Both the position numbers and the translations under genes were made by a program. This document shows positions 28,595-36,899 of a DNA stretch of 64,000 nucleotides, piece by piece. The DNA is from an uncultured SAR86 cluster bacterium (GTDB taxonomy: Bacteria; Pseudomonadota; Gammaproteobacteria; Magnimaribacterales; D2472). Where the stretch lies: assembly GCA_902630885.1 (NCBI GenBank), contig CACOWI010000002.1:62001-126000 (forward strand), given 5' to 3'. The notes under the pieces are model-generated. The model ran no database searches and had not been told where the DNA came from. It saw only the letters and a list, made by a program, of their open reading frames with translations. Position 1 is the first letter of the stretch. Every line of letters starts with the position of its first letter.

Positions 28595-28775
28595 ACATTC
28601 TGGTTCATTGGCCAATGTGTTAATAAATTTGAACCGATACTATTAAATAGGTGATTTTCCACTGTCATTGTTGAGCATTACCATTTAGGGAAGCCTGATT
28701 TGACAAGATGTTCACCACCTGAACTTTCGGTTCAGGTATAGCACATAGCGGTGATCTGGTTTGCTAGCCTCTGCA
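28595..28775 (+). ncRNA. ssrS: 6S RNA
   Basis: Regulatory RNA that mimics an open promoter and sequesters sigma-70 RNA polymerase. It lies between zapA and the 5-formyl-THF cyclo-ligase gene, its conserved location. Matches to the E. coli RNA include GAACCGATA (28631-28639), TTGAGCAT, GAAGCCT, GTTCACC, and a perfect 8-bp hairpin ACCTGAAC/GTTCAGGT (28717-28724 with 28730-28737). ATGTGTT near the 5' end can pair with AGCACAT near the 3' end to close the molecule. The ends are estimates; the 3' boundary is uncertain by about 10 bases and may reach the next start codon. Confidence 0.88.
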
Positions 28776-28781
28776 ATTACT

Positions 28782-29351
28782 ATGGTGAAAAATAAAATAA
28801 GAAAATCACTACTTAAGCAGGGGCAACTTTTTTCTAGAGATGATATTGAAGAATTAAATTCTAGGATTCAAAGAAATGCTATAGAAGAAATTGATATTAA
28901 ATCATCTAAGAATACACTCCTTTATTTTCCATATAAAAATGAAATATCTATAAATCAAATTATTGATGAGTTATTAAAGCATTCAAATAATATATACATG
29001 CCAAAAATAGTTTCTGAAAAAAAATTGAAATTTAATATGTATAACAAAGGCGAATCTCTTAAAAAAAATAAATATGGCATAGATGAAGTCCTCAATAAAA
29101 ATTATATTGATCCCGAAATGTTAAATATTATGTTCATACCTTTTGTTGGCATAGATAAAAACGGTTTCAGATTAGGATACGGTGGGGGTTTTTTTGATAG
29201 AACATTAGAAAAATTAAAATCAAAGAAAAATAGACCCCTCTTTGTTGGATTAGGATATGACTATCAAATCTTGGATAAACACTTCGGTGAAAATCATGAT
29301 ATTAAATATGATCTAGTTATTACCGAATCACGTGTACTTTCATATAACTGA
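28782..29351 (+). CDS. ygfA: 5-formyltetrahydrofolate cyclo-ligase
   Basis: Converts 5-formyl-THF to 5,10-methenyl-THF with ATP. The signature YGGGFFDR and the upstream FIPFVGIDKNGFRLG are diagnostic. I start it at ATG 28782 (189 residues), because the alternative TTG at 28761 lies inside the 6S RNA. Cotranscription with 6S RNA is known in E. coli and likely here. The N-terminal KNKIRKSLLKQ helix is typical of the family. Confidence 0.9.
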   Translation: MVKNKIRKSLLKQGQLFSRDDIEELNSRIQRNAIEEIDIKSSKNTLLYFPYKNEISINQIIDELLKHSNNIYMPKIVSEKKLKFNMYNKGESLKKNKYGIDEVLNKNYIDPEMLNIMFIPFVGIDKNGFRLGYGGGFFDRTLEKLKSKKNRPLFVGLGYDYQILDKHFGENHDIKYDLVITESRVLSYN

Positions 29352-29373
29352 GCTATAAAATACCCGCCAAGTC

Positions 29374-31656
29374 ATGCAAAGAATCATTAAATATATTTTA
29401 TTGTTGTGGATTCCACTTATATCTAGTGAAACTATTATTATTGATGGAAATCTAGATGAAAAAGAATGGAATAGTGCTTTCGTCATAAATGATTATTATG
29501 AAGTCGTTCCTTACACACTAAATCCAGCGGAAGTAAAAACAACTGCAAAAATTTTTTCGAATGAAGACGGAATATATGTAGGCTTTATTAATTATCAAGA
29601 AAATTCCTCGATGATTTCAAATAAATCATTACGCGATGCTTGGGATGTTAATGCTGAACAAAATGGCGTGGCAATTGATTTTGATAGCGATGGTGCTAAG
29701 GCTTATATGTTTATGATCAGTCTCGCAAATGTTCAAAGAGACGGGGTAAGGCAATTAGGAAGCTTTCCTGAGTTTGATTGGGATGGAGACTGGGAAGCAA
29801 AAACAAAAAAACATGATGGATATTGGATCTCAGAGTTTTTAATACCATGGGATATAGTTTTAATGAAACCTGAGGCAGATATTAAAAGAAAAATTAATGT
29901 TACAACCTACAGGTATCTTGCAAATGAAAAGGTCTGGTTAAATGATACAAAAACAAGCGGATTTAGAACGAATTTTCTCTCTAATTTAAGAACAGTAGAA
30001 ATAAATAGTTTTTCCAAAAGAAAAATAAATTTTTTTCCTTTTATTGCTTATACATCTAACTCCGTTACAAGCTTAAATGATAATAAACTCGGAGCAGAAG
30101 TATTTTTAAATACCGGAACTGGTAAACAAATTAACCTTACAATTAATCCTGACTTTGGACAGGCAGAGAGCGATGAAGTTATTGTTAATTTTTCTGCTCA
30201 AGAAACCTTCTATTCTGAAAAGCGAGCTTTTTTTAATGAAAATCAAACTTTATTTGATTTAAATCATTACGATAGATACAGAATTATTAATACAAGAAGG
30301 ATTGGTGCAAAAAGTAGTTATTTATGCTCCTCATCAGTTAACGAAGATGACTGTATTGATTCAAGAAAAAATTATACCGACATTGACTACGCACTAAGAT
30401 ATACACAGAAAAATGATAGTTTAGATTTTGGAGTTTTTGTTGCAAAAGAGTCTGACGAAAGATATACAAATGGAAAAGATTTCTATGCAATAAGATCGAA
30501 AAAGAAAATTAATAATAGAACTGTTGGTTATTTTTTAACACATGTTGAAAATAATTTTTTAAATGAAAGTGCTACAGTTAATGTCATAGATTTTGCGAAT
30601 GTGAAATCAAACAAGCTGACTATATATAATGATTTAATTTCATCTGAAAGAGAGGGTGAAACTGGATTTGGCTATAGATCTCAGTTTAATTATCAACCAA
30701 CACCATCATCAAGAAGATCTGGGAGTCTTCTTTATTTTGACGACAGTCTGCTACTAAATGATTTTGGCTATCTTAAAAAAAATGATTGGTTTCATATTGG
30801 TATAGGTTCTGATATTACATTGATAGATCTTAAAAAACTTAAGAGAGTGAAGGAGCTTGAGTTAGGAATAGATTTTAACTATGATTCAGACACATCTGGG
30901 AATTCAAATCCAATTACAATTGGCCAAAAAAATGAGTTCACATTACTTAATGCATCTAAATTTCAATTCACTTGGGATTTAAAAACATCTGGGAAAGATA
31001 CGACCATTACAAGAAAAAATATTAATTTTCCCTATGTAAAAAATAAGGGTAGTTTCAGCTTTAATTTAGATTATGAGTCTCCTAGTTTTGGGATCTGGGA
31101 ATATGATTGGAGAGTTGGATATGAAGATGCTGATAAATATGAATCATTTGATTCAAATGGGTATAAAAGAAGATATGCAAAGATAGGAGGATCTTTCTAT
31201 CCAGTAGATTTCTTTAAAGTAGGATTCTCAGCAAGAGTAAGGAATGAAAAAGAGTGGTTAAATTGGATAGAGAATAATGATCTTGCTATTTATGATCTCT
31301 CTCAAAAAACAATCTCTATTAATATGAATTGGTATAGAGGTATAAAGCATGAAATAAGGCTAAAAAGTCAGTTTGTTGCGTTAGAAGCAAAAAATCCTAG
31401 AAGCTTAACTGTTAACGAAAATGGCTATCTTTTAAATAATAATAAAGAAATAAATTCTTTTTCTGAGGGAATTACATCATTTCAAATTAGGTATAAATAC
31501 GAGATAGCTCCTTTATCCTATATATATTTGGTTTATACAAAAGGCGGAAGTATTTTTGAAGATAATACGTCTAGAGAAACATCAGAAATTTTTAAAGATC
31601 CTTGGAATAATCCTGATAATGAGATATTTTCAATTAAGTTTAGGCTGAAATACTAA
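29374..31656 (+). CDS. DUF5916-type outer-membrane protein with an N-terminal CBM9-like domain
   Basis: A 760-residue exported protein. A signal peptide (1-18, ending LISSE) is followed by a carbohydrate-binding-module-9-like sandwich opening IIDGNLDEKEWNSA. After about residue 215 the sequence fits DUF5916: NINPDFGQAE-like (here INPDFGQAESDEV) and FYSEKRAFFNENQ. The C-terminal half alternates aromatic and polar residues, as in beta strands, and ends with FRLKY, a likely outer-membrane barrel signal. Function of the family is unknown; surface glycan binding or transport is a guess. Convergent with ilvA at 2 bases. Confidence 0.78.
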   Translation: MQRIIKYILLLWIPLISSETIIIDGNLDEKEWNSAFVINDYYEVVPYTLNPAEVKTTAKIFSNEDGIYVGFINYQENSSMISNKSLRDAWDVNAEQNGVAIDFDSDGAKAYMFMISLANVQRDGVRQLGSFPEFDWDGDWEAKTKKHDGYWISEFLIPWDIVLMKPEADIKRKINVTTYRYLANEKVWLNDTKTSGFRTNFLSNLRTVEINSFSKRKINFFPFIAYTSNSVTSLNDNKLGAEVFLNTGTGKQINLTINPDFGQAESDEVIVNFSAQETFYSEKRAFFNENQTLFDLNHYDRYRIINTRRIGAKSSYLCSSSVNEDDCIDSRKNYTDIDYALRYTQKNDSLDFGVFVAKESDERYTNGKDFYAIRSKKKINNRTVGYFLTHVENNFLNESATVNVIDFANVKSNKLTIYNDLISSEREGETGFGYRSQFNYQPTPSSRRSGSLLYFDDSLLLNDFGYLKKNDWFHIGIGSDITLIDLKKLKRVKELELGIDFNYDSDTSGNSNPITIGQKNEFTLLNASKFQFTWDLKTSGKDTTITRKNINFPYVKNKGSFSFNLDYESPSFGIWEYDWRVGYEDADKYESFDSNGYKRRYAKIGGSFYPVDFFKVGFSARVRNEKEWLNWIENNDLAIYDLSQKTISINMNWYRGIKHEIRLKSQFVALEAKNPRSLTVNENGYLLNNNKEINSFSEGITSFQIRYKYEIAPLSYIYLVYTKGGSIFEDNTSRETSEIFKDPWNNPDNEIFSIKFRLKY

Positions 31657-31658
31657 AT

Positions 31659-33209
31659 TTACTTTAAAAAATCTAAATAAGCCTTGTTGTTGCTCTCCTC
31701 TTTAAAGGCTGTTCCACATTTGTCTAAATGTTTCAAAAGTGCTGACTTATTTTTATGTGTATCCTCAATTCCTATGAGGATATTTCCATAAGCAGATCCA
31801 ATATTCCTATAGTGAAACAATGAGATATTCCATTTATTTCCGAAATTTTCTAGGAACTCTAACAGTGCTCCTGGCTTTTCAGGAAATTCACCATTAAAAA
31901 TTCTTTCATTCTTTTCAGATATGTCTGATTGACCTCCTCTGCCACCAACCATATGCCTTAAGTGATCATTTGAAATTTCATTGGAGGTATAGTCGCTAAA
32001 CTTGTATTTAAGTTTTTTAAGTTTTGTTTTTAGTTTTTCAAAGCTATCTTCTGATTGAGTTCTTATTCCAACCAAAATGTATGCGTCGTTATTGTCCGAC
32101 TTTCTATAATTAAATTCCGTTACAGGTAATTTGCCAATGGCCTTTGCAAGCTTCAAAAAGCTTCCTGGTTCTTCAGGAATCTTTATGCTGAGAATTTTTT
32201 CTCGATTTTCACCAATTTCAGATCTTTCAACAATAAATCCAAGTTTTTGAAAGTTAACATTTGCACCTGAACTTACTGCAAGTAAATTTTTATTTTTCAT
32301 TCTTCTTGAATAACTTTTTAGTCCTGCTAAGGCGACAGCGCCTGATGGCTCGGATAATACTCTGGTGTCCTCAAAAATATCCTTTACTGCAGCACAGACC
32401 TCGTCGATATTAACTGTCATTACTTCATCTACACACTCTTTTATTACATCTAGATTATTCTTACCAACTTGAGATACGGCAACTCCGTCAGCGAATAATC
32501 CAACTTTTTTTAGATAGACTCTCTTATTCTGTATTAATGCTTCTGTAAGGCATGCAGAATCATTAACTTCAACACCGATTATTTTAATTTTCTTTTTATT
32601 CTGTCTTATCCATGCAGATATACCGGCTAAAAGTCCTCCCCCTCCGACTGGAACGAAAACAGCATCATAATCAATCTCGTCCTCAAGTATTTCCCTGCCT
32701 ACGGTACCCTGTCCTGCGATAGTAAAAGGATCATCAAAGGGGTGAACAAAAGTATATTTATGTTTCTTATTTATTTTGTCAGCGTGTGAAAGAGCATCCC
32801 CTAAATTTTCACCATGCAATATTATTTTTGCTCCAAGTCTTTTAACTGCATTTAATTTATTTTCTGGTGCCGTAACTGGCATTACAATTACGCATTTAAT
32901 CTTGAGCTTTTTGCAAGCCAATGCAACTCCTTGAGCATGATTTCCTGCAGATGCTGCAATTATCCCACGCGATTTTTTTTCATCAGATAAATTGAAAATT
33001 TTGTTAAAAGCTCCCCTATTTTTAAAAGAAAAAATAGGCTGCAAGTCTTCTCGTTTCAAATATATTTCGTTGCCCTCTTTCATCGACAAATTTGCGGCAT
33101 AGGTTGTAGGCGAATTAATTGAAACATCATAGACTGATGCTTCATTAATCATCTTAAGATACTTTTTAGAGTTCCTATAATTTCCTGTTTTTTTAATTTT
33201 AAGTCTCAA
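31659..33209 (-). CDS. ilvA: Threonine ammonia-lyase (biosynthetic)
   Basis: PLP enzyme that makes 2-oxobutanoate from threonine, the first step to isoleucine. The PLP lysine is in FSFKNRGAF, the phosphate loop in VGGGGLLAG, with AGNHAQG between. Two ACT-like regulatory domains fill about residues 345-516, so isoleucine feedback control is expected. Starting at TTG 33209 gives 516 residues, close to E. coli (514), and keeps the KYLKMINEASVYD helix that aligns with E. coli. An internal ATG at about 33152 is the alternative. Confidence 0.94.
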   Translation of the reverse strand: MRLKIKKTGNYRNSKKYLKMINEASVYDVSINSPTTYAANLSMKEGNEIYLKREDLQPIFSFKNRGAFNKIFNLSDEKKSRGIIAASAGNHAQGVALACKKLKIKCVIVMPVTAPENKLNAVKRLGAKIILHGENLGDALSHADKINKKHKYTFVHPFDDPFTIAGQGTVGREILEDEIDYDAVFVPVGGGGLLAGISAWIRQNKKKIKIIGVEVNDSACLTEALIQNKRVYLKKVGLFADGVAVSQVGKNNLDVIKECVDEVMTVNIDEVCAAVKDIFEDTRVLSEPSGAVALAGLKSYSRRMKNKNLLAVSSGANVNFQKLGFIVERSEIGENREKILSIKIPEEPGSFLKLAKAIGKLPVTEFNYRKSDNNDAYILVGIRTQSEDSFEKLKTKLKKLKYKFSDYTSNEISNDHLRHMVGGRGGQSDISEKNERIFNGEFPEKPGALLEFLENFGNKWNISLFHYRNIGSAYGNILIGIEDTHKNKSALLKHLDKCGTAFKEESNNKAYLDFLK

Positions 33210-33248
33210 TTTAAATCACGTTTTAAAATTTTCTTGTATTATAACTGT

Positions 33249-33887
33249 ATGAGCGCCGCAAAGATAAGTGTTGCTAAAAAAGCAATTGATTATATCGAAA
33301 AAAAACTTTCAAAAGAAACTATTTTAGGTATTGGAACTGGATCGACAGTAAACTTCTTCATTGAGGAATTAGACCCATACAAAAATCTTTTTCGAGGGGC
33401 TGTATCAAGCTCAGATGCTTCTTCGGAAATTCTCAAGGAAAAAAATATCGAAGTTTTTAGTTTAAATGATGTTAATCAAATAGATTTTTATATTGATGGT
33501 GCAGATGAAGTATCGCCAAGTAACTTTCTAATCAAAGGTGGTGGCGGAGCTCATACTAGAGAGAAGATAGTAGCAGCAGCTTCACAAGAGTTTGTATGTA
33601 TTGTTGATAAAACTAAGTTGGTTGAAAGACTTGGTGCCTTCCCTCTTCCGATTGAAGTTATACCAGAGGCAAGAAGTTCTGTAGCAAGAAAAATCGTTGC
33701 TCTTGGTGGTAAGCCAATTTATAGAGATGGTTTTATCACTGATCAGGGAAATCACATTATTGATGTGAAGGAAATGGATATCAGTGAACCTGAAGCTTTA
33801 GAAATACTATTAAATAATATACCGGGTGTGGTTGATAACGGAATTTTTGCTTTTAACAAGCCAAATGTCGTTCTTGTATCTGATTAA
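33249..33887 (+). CDS. rpiA: Ribose-5-phosphate isomerase A
   Basis: Interconverts ribose 5-phosphate and ribulose 5-phosphate. The ATG at 33249 (212 residues) is chosen over an upstream TTG because the family begins just before the AKKAIDYI helix. Motifs GIGTGSTV, the catalytic DGADEV and KGGGGAHTREK are present, as is FVCIVDKTK. TATTAT ends about 7 bases before the ATG, another near-leaderless layout. Divergent from ilvA, as in E. coli relatives, with only 39 bases between. Confidence 0.95.
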   Translation: MSAAKISVAKKAIDYIEKKLSKETILGIGTGSTVNFFIEELDPYKNLFRGAVSSSDASSEILKEKNIEVFSLNDVNQIDFYIDGADEVSPSNFLIKGGGGAHTREKIVAAASQEFVCIVDKTKLVERLGAFPLPIEVIPEARSSVARKIVALGGKPIYRDGFITDQGNHIIDVKEMDISEPEALEILLNNIPGVVDNGIFAFNKPNVVLVSD

Positions 33888-33890
33888 AAA

Positions 33891-34415
33891 TTATAGAAGT
33901 TCTTCTATTTTAGATATTAGTTCTGGGGAATCGGGCTTTACCCTTGATCCAAATGTAGAAATGACCTTACCTTCTCTAGATACTAGATATTTATTAAAGT
34001 TCCAAGAAGGTGAGACTCCACTTTGTGCTATTAATTTTTTGTATAGAGGATTTGCTTTGTTGCCTCTAACTTTTGAAGTTGCGAACATAGGAAAATCTAC
34101 TCCGTATTCAGTAGAACAAAACTCAGCAACATCACCTTCATCAGAATATTCTTGCATAAAATCTCTTGAAGGTACTCCGAGTACAACAAATCCGTTATCT
34201 TTGTAGTCTTCATAAAGTTTTTGAAGAGAAGAATATTGATATGTGTAGCCACATCTACTGGCAACGTTTACAACCAGAACAACTTGATCGGAGTACTGGC
34301 AAAGATTAACTTTTTCACTTGAATCTAATACTCTCATTTCTGTATTGAGTAGATCTGAGCAAGCCTCTGTATAAAAGGACATAAGTAACAGTAAAAGAGG
34401 TGCAATCTTTTTCAT
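33891..34415 (-). CDS. Exported glutathione peroxidase-like protein
   Basis: Thiol peroxidase of the glutathione peroxidase fold, 174 residues, with an N-terminal signal ending near EACS, so probably periplasmic or a lipoprotein. The peroxidatic cysteine is C55 in NVASRCGYT, and WNFNKYL supplies the conserved Trp-Asn. The glutamine of the usual active-site NQF is replaced: the stretch reads PSRDFMQE, with D85 at that place. Like most bacterial forms it probably uses thioredoxin rather than glutathione. It lies 14 bases downstream of a tiny membrane peptide gene and a structured leader, and is convergent with rpiA. Confidence 0.85.
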   Translation of the reverse strand: MKKIAPLLLLLMSFYTEACSDLLNTEMRVLDSSEKVNLCQYSDQVVLVVNVASRCGYTYQYSSLQKLYEDYKDNGFVVLGVPSRDFMQEYSDEGDVAEFCSTEYGVDFPMFATSKVRGNKANPLYKKLIAQSGVSPSWNFNKYLVSREGKVISTFGSRVKPDSPELISKIEELL

Positions 34416-34429
34416 TAGTATATTTTAAC

Positions 34430-34516
34430 CTATGTTATTGGAGTTATTGCAGAAAGAGAAGAAATGAAAATGGTGACTAAAAATATAATTTCTATGTTAT
34501 CTCTAAATTTGTTCAT
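34430..34516 (-). CDS. Possible 28-residue membrane peptide in the peroxidase leader
   Basis: On the minus strand an ATG at 34516 opens a 28-codon frame: a short polar start (MNKFRDN) and then an uninterrupted hydrophobic segment (IEIIFLVTIFISSLSAI). AAGG lies about 7 bases upstream of the ATG as a possible ribosome binding site. The stop is 14 bases before the peroxidase ATG. It could be a real membrane peptide, a leader peptide that couples translation, or chance. I do not recognise a family. Confidence 0.4.
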   Translation of the reverse strand: MNKFRDNIEIIFLVTIFISSLSAITPIT

Positions 34517-34531
34517 AAACTTCAACCTTTT

Positions 34532-34561
34532 TAAAAGAGATGGAGGGACTGAGCCCTCCAT
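34532..34561 (-). terminator. Terminator-like hairpin in the peroxidase leader
   Basis: An 8-bp perfect stem (ATGGAGGG, 34540-34547, with CCCTCCAT, 34554-34561) and a 6-base loop are followed, reading leftward, by CTCTTTT. This resembles an intrinsic terminator or attenuator placed before the small peptide and the peroxidase gene. The T tract is short, so it may act as a conditional attenuator rather than a full stop. Confidence 0.5.
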
Positions 34562-34571
34562 GATTCCAGAG

Positions 34572-34608
34572 TGTCAGCAAAATATAATAGGGGAGAGGAG
34601 TGCTGACA
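34572..34608 (-). promoter_or_regulatory. Hairpin at the 5' end of the peroxidase leader
   Basis: TGTCAGCA (34572-34579) and TGCTGACA (34601-34608) form a perfect 8-bp inverted repeat around a 21-base purine- or pyrimidine-rich loop. Read on the minus strand it would be the first structure of the transcript from the promoter at 34615-34642. Eleven bases separate it from the terminator-like hairpin. Confidence 0.45.
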
Positions 34609-34614
34609 TGTATT

Positions 34615-34642
34615 ATTATAACTATTTATAATTAATTATCAA
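34615..34642 (-). promoter_or_regulatory. Strong predicted promoter for the peroxidase leader transcript
   Basis: Reading leftward, TTGATA (34642-34637), a 16-base spacer and a perfect TATAAT (34620-34615) form the best promoter match in the window. The predicted start, near 34608, falls exactly at the base of the TGTCAGCA hairpin. Confidence 0.55.
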
Positions 34643-34676
34643 TATTATTTATAAAATATATTATGTTTTTTTTATG

Positions 34677-34704
34677 TATAATGATTTTTTATAATTTTTA
34701 GGAG
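34677..34704 (+). promoter_or_regulatory. fadJ-type gene -10 box and ribosome binding site
   Basis: TATAAT (34677-34682) and AGGAG (34700-34704) precede the TTG start at 34712. The strong AGGAG, 7 bases before the TTG, decides the start. No convincing -35 box is seen. The 296 bases between the peroxidase and this gene also hold the minus-strand leader elements described separately. Confidence 0.5.
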
Positions 34705-34711
34705 AAATATC

Positions 34712-36865
34712 TTGAAAGGTACAGTTATATATGAAGTAAAAGATGGTGTTGCCCTACTCACTGTAGATAATCCCCCTGTTAATCCTTTGAGCGATGGTGT
34801 TAGAACAGGCTTGCATGATTCACTCATTAAAGCAGAAGAGGACGATTCTGTTGTAGGGGTTGTTTTAACAGGAAATGGCAGAGCTTTTATAGCTGGAGCT
34901 GATATATCTGAATTTGGCGGAAACGTTGAGGGTGTAAGCCTAAATGAGGTATTTCAAAAACTAGAACATTGCAGTAAGCCGGTTGTCGCTGCCATAAATG
35001 GTATAGCTCTCGGTGGAGGCCTTGAAACAGCTTTATGTTGTAATTACAGAATTGCTGATAAAAATGCCTTTGTTGGACTTCCAGAGGTTAATTTAGGCCT
35101 TTTACCTGGTGGAGGGGGTACTCAAAGACTTCCAAGGCTAGCTGGCCCTTCTGAAGCACTAAAAATGATGCTTACTGGTACTCATGTACCTGCAAAGAAG
35201 GCGCTGGATATGGGAATAATTGATGGTATTTCTGAAGATGTTGTAGCTGAATCAATAGAATTTGTTAAAGAAAAAGCTAACAGTTCTGAAAATCATCCAA
35301 AAGTAAGAGATCTAAACTCAAAAATGATAGAGGCTCGTGGTGATGATAAAGTCCTTCTTGAAGCACAAGCAATGGCATCAAAGGGGAGAAAAGGTCAATT
35401 TGCACCCGGACAAATTATAAAGTGCGTTGAAGCAGCAATTAATATTGATGATTTTGATGAGGGCCTAAAGAAAGAAGGAGAATACTTTCTTGAATGTTTG
35501 ATGCATCCACAAAGAGAAGCAATGATTCATATTTTCTTTGGAGAGAGAGCAGCTTCCAAAATTTCTGATGTTCCAAAAGACACTAAAGTTATGGATATCA
35601 AAAAAGCTGGCATTATTGGCTCCGGAACAATGGGCGGTGGAATTGCTATGTGCTTTGCAAATGCTGGCATACCAGTTCATATAATCGATCAGGATGAAGA
35701 AAATCTTAAAAGAGGTGTGTCTGTAATTGAAAAAAATTATGATTTTATGGTTAATAAAGGTCGTCTCTCATCTGAACAAAAGGATGCGGTATTTGGTTTA
35801 GTTTCATCTAGTTTAGATTACAAAGATGTTGCTGACTGCGATATTGTAATTGAAGCAGTTTATGAAAATCTAGAACTAAAACACGAGATTTTTAAGTTAT
35901 TAGATGAACATGTTAAAGATGGAGCTATTCTAGCTAGTAATACTTCTGGTTTAGATATAGACTCGATAGCATCAGTTACTAAAAGGCCTGAATTAGTAGT
36001 AGGTACTCACTTTTTTAGTCCAGCTAATATAATGAGGCTACTTGAAGTTGTTCGTGGAGAACAAACTTCAGATGAAACATTAGCAACTATTATGGCAGTT
36101 GGTAAGAAACTAAAAAAGGCAGCAGTTGTATCATTAAATGCGCCTGGCTTTATTGGAAACAGAATGCTATTTGGTTATACCGCTCAAGCGAACATGTTGC
36201 TTCTTGAGGGAGCATTGCCTCATCAGATAGATCAAGCACTGGAATCGTTTGGTCTCAATATGGGTCCATTTAGAATGATGGATCTTGTTGGATTAGATCT
36301 TGGTTGGAGAGCTAGGAAGTTGGGTGGCAAAGAATCCCCTCTTCATGCAAAAATTGGTGATGAATTATGTGAGCAAGATAGATATGGTCAAAAAAGCGGA
36401 GCTGGTTACTATAATTATTCAGAAGGTTCTCGCGCACCAAATCCCGCTCCAGAAAACGAAGTAACTTATGAAAAAATTTCAACAGAAAATGGATTCACTA
36501 GAAGAGATATTTCTGATGAAGAGATTGTTGATAGATGCATATTAGCTCTTATTAACGAAGGTGCGGATATTTTATCTGAAGGTGTCGCTCAAAGAGCAGC
36601 AGACATAGATGTCGTTTATATAAACGGTTATGGATTTCCAATTTGGCGCGGTGGTCCTATGCACCATGCAAATGCAATGGGTCTAGATACTGTAATAGAA
36701 AAACTTGAAAAATATAGAGAAATTACAGGTAATGATGTCTATAAACCTAGTGAGATGTTAGTTAAACTTGCACAGGAAGGCGGAAGACTTGGCGAGGCTC
36801 CACAAAAAGATGATAGAAAAGAGAAATTAGGTTTTGAGATGTCCTCTGTTGCAAATAACTTTTAA
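34712..36865 (+). CDS. Bifunctional enoyl-CoA hydratase / 3-hydroxyacyl-CoA dehydrogenase (FadJ/peroxisomal-type)
   Basis: Catalyses two consecutive beta-oxidation steps. Residues about 1-190 are the crotonase domain (GRAFIAGADI, oxyanion-hole GIALGGGLE, LPEVNLGLLPGGGGTQR with catalytic glutamates). From about residue 290 comes the NAD-binding domain (KAGIIGSGTMGGGIA), then HFFSPANIMRLLEVV and the C-terminal dehydrogenase domains (about 480-700). At 717 residues it fits this fused family. No thiolase partner gene is adjacent, unlike fadBA or fadJI. TTG start with AGGAG. Confidence 0.92.
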   Translation: MKGTVIYEVKDGVALLTVDNPPVNPLSDGVRTGLHDSLIKAEEDDSVVGVVLTGNGRAFIAGADISEFGGNVEGVSLNEVFQKLEHCSKPVVAAINGIALGGGLETALCCNYRIADKNAFVGLPEVNLGLLPGGGGTQRLPRLAGPSEALKMMLTGTHVPAKKALDMGIIDGISEDVVAESIEFVKEKANSSENHPKVRDLNSKMIEARGDDKVLLEAQAMASKGRKGQFAPGQIIKCVEAAINIDDFDEGLKKEGEYFLECLMHPQREAMIHIFFGERAASKISDVPKDTKVMDIKKAGIIGSGTMGGGIAMCFANAGIPVHIIDQDEENLKRGVSVIEKNYDFMVNKGRLSSEQKDAVFGLVSSSLDYKDVADCDIVIEAVYENLELKHEIFKLLDEHVKDGAILASNTSGLDIDSIASVTKRPELVVGTHFFSPANIMRLLEVVRGEQTSDETLATIMAVGKKLKKAAVVSLNAPGFIGNRMLFGYTAQANMLLLEGALPHQIDQALESFGLNMGPFRMMDLVGLDLGWRARKLGGKESPLHAKIGDELCEQDRYGQKSGAGYYNYSEGSRAPNPAPENEVTYEKISTENGFTRRDISDEEIVDRCILALINEGADILSEGVAQRAADIDVVYINGYGFPIWRGGPMHHANAMGLDTVIEKLEKYREITGNDVYKPSEMLVKLAQEGGRLGEAPQKDDRKEKLGFEMSSVANNF

Positions 36866-36899
36866 CGTTAACGACTAAAATCCTATGTAATAAGGCGTT

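Noticed and set aside
28761-28781. Upstream TTG start for 5-formyl-THF cyclo-ligase
   Set aside because: It lies in the 3' part of the 6S RNA gene; the ATG at 28782 fits the family N-terminus.
34535-34610. Possible SAM-I riboswitch on the plus strand (GGAGGGACTG resembles part of that family)
   Set aside because: The other conserved parts of the SAM aptamer are missing, the hairpin closes on itself, and the downstream gene is a beta-oxidation enzyme with its own promoter after the structure.
34464-34634. Plus-strand frame of about 55 codons across the peroxidase leader, preceded by a purine-rich stretch
   Set aside because: It runs through both inverted repeats and away from the predicted minus-strand promoter, and its sequence looks unlike a protein. 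The minus-strand reading explains the structures better.
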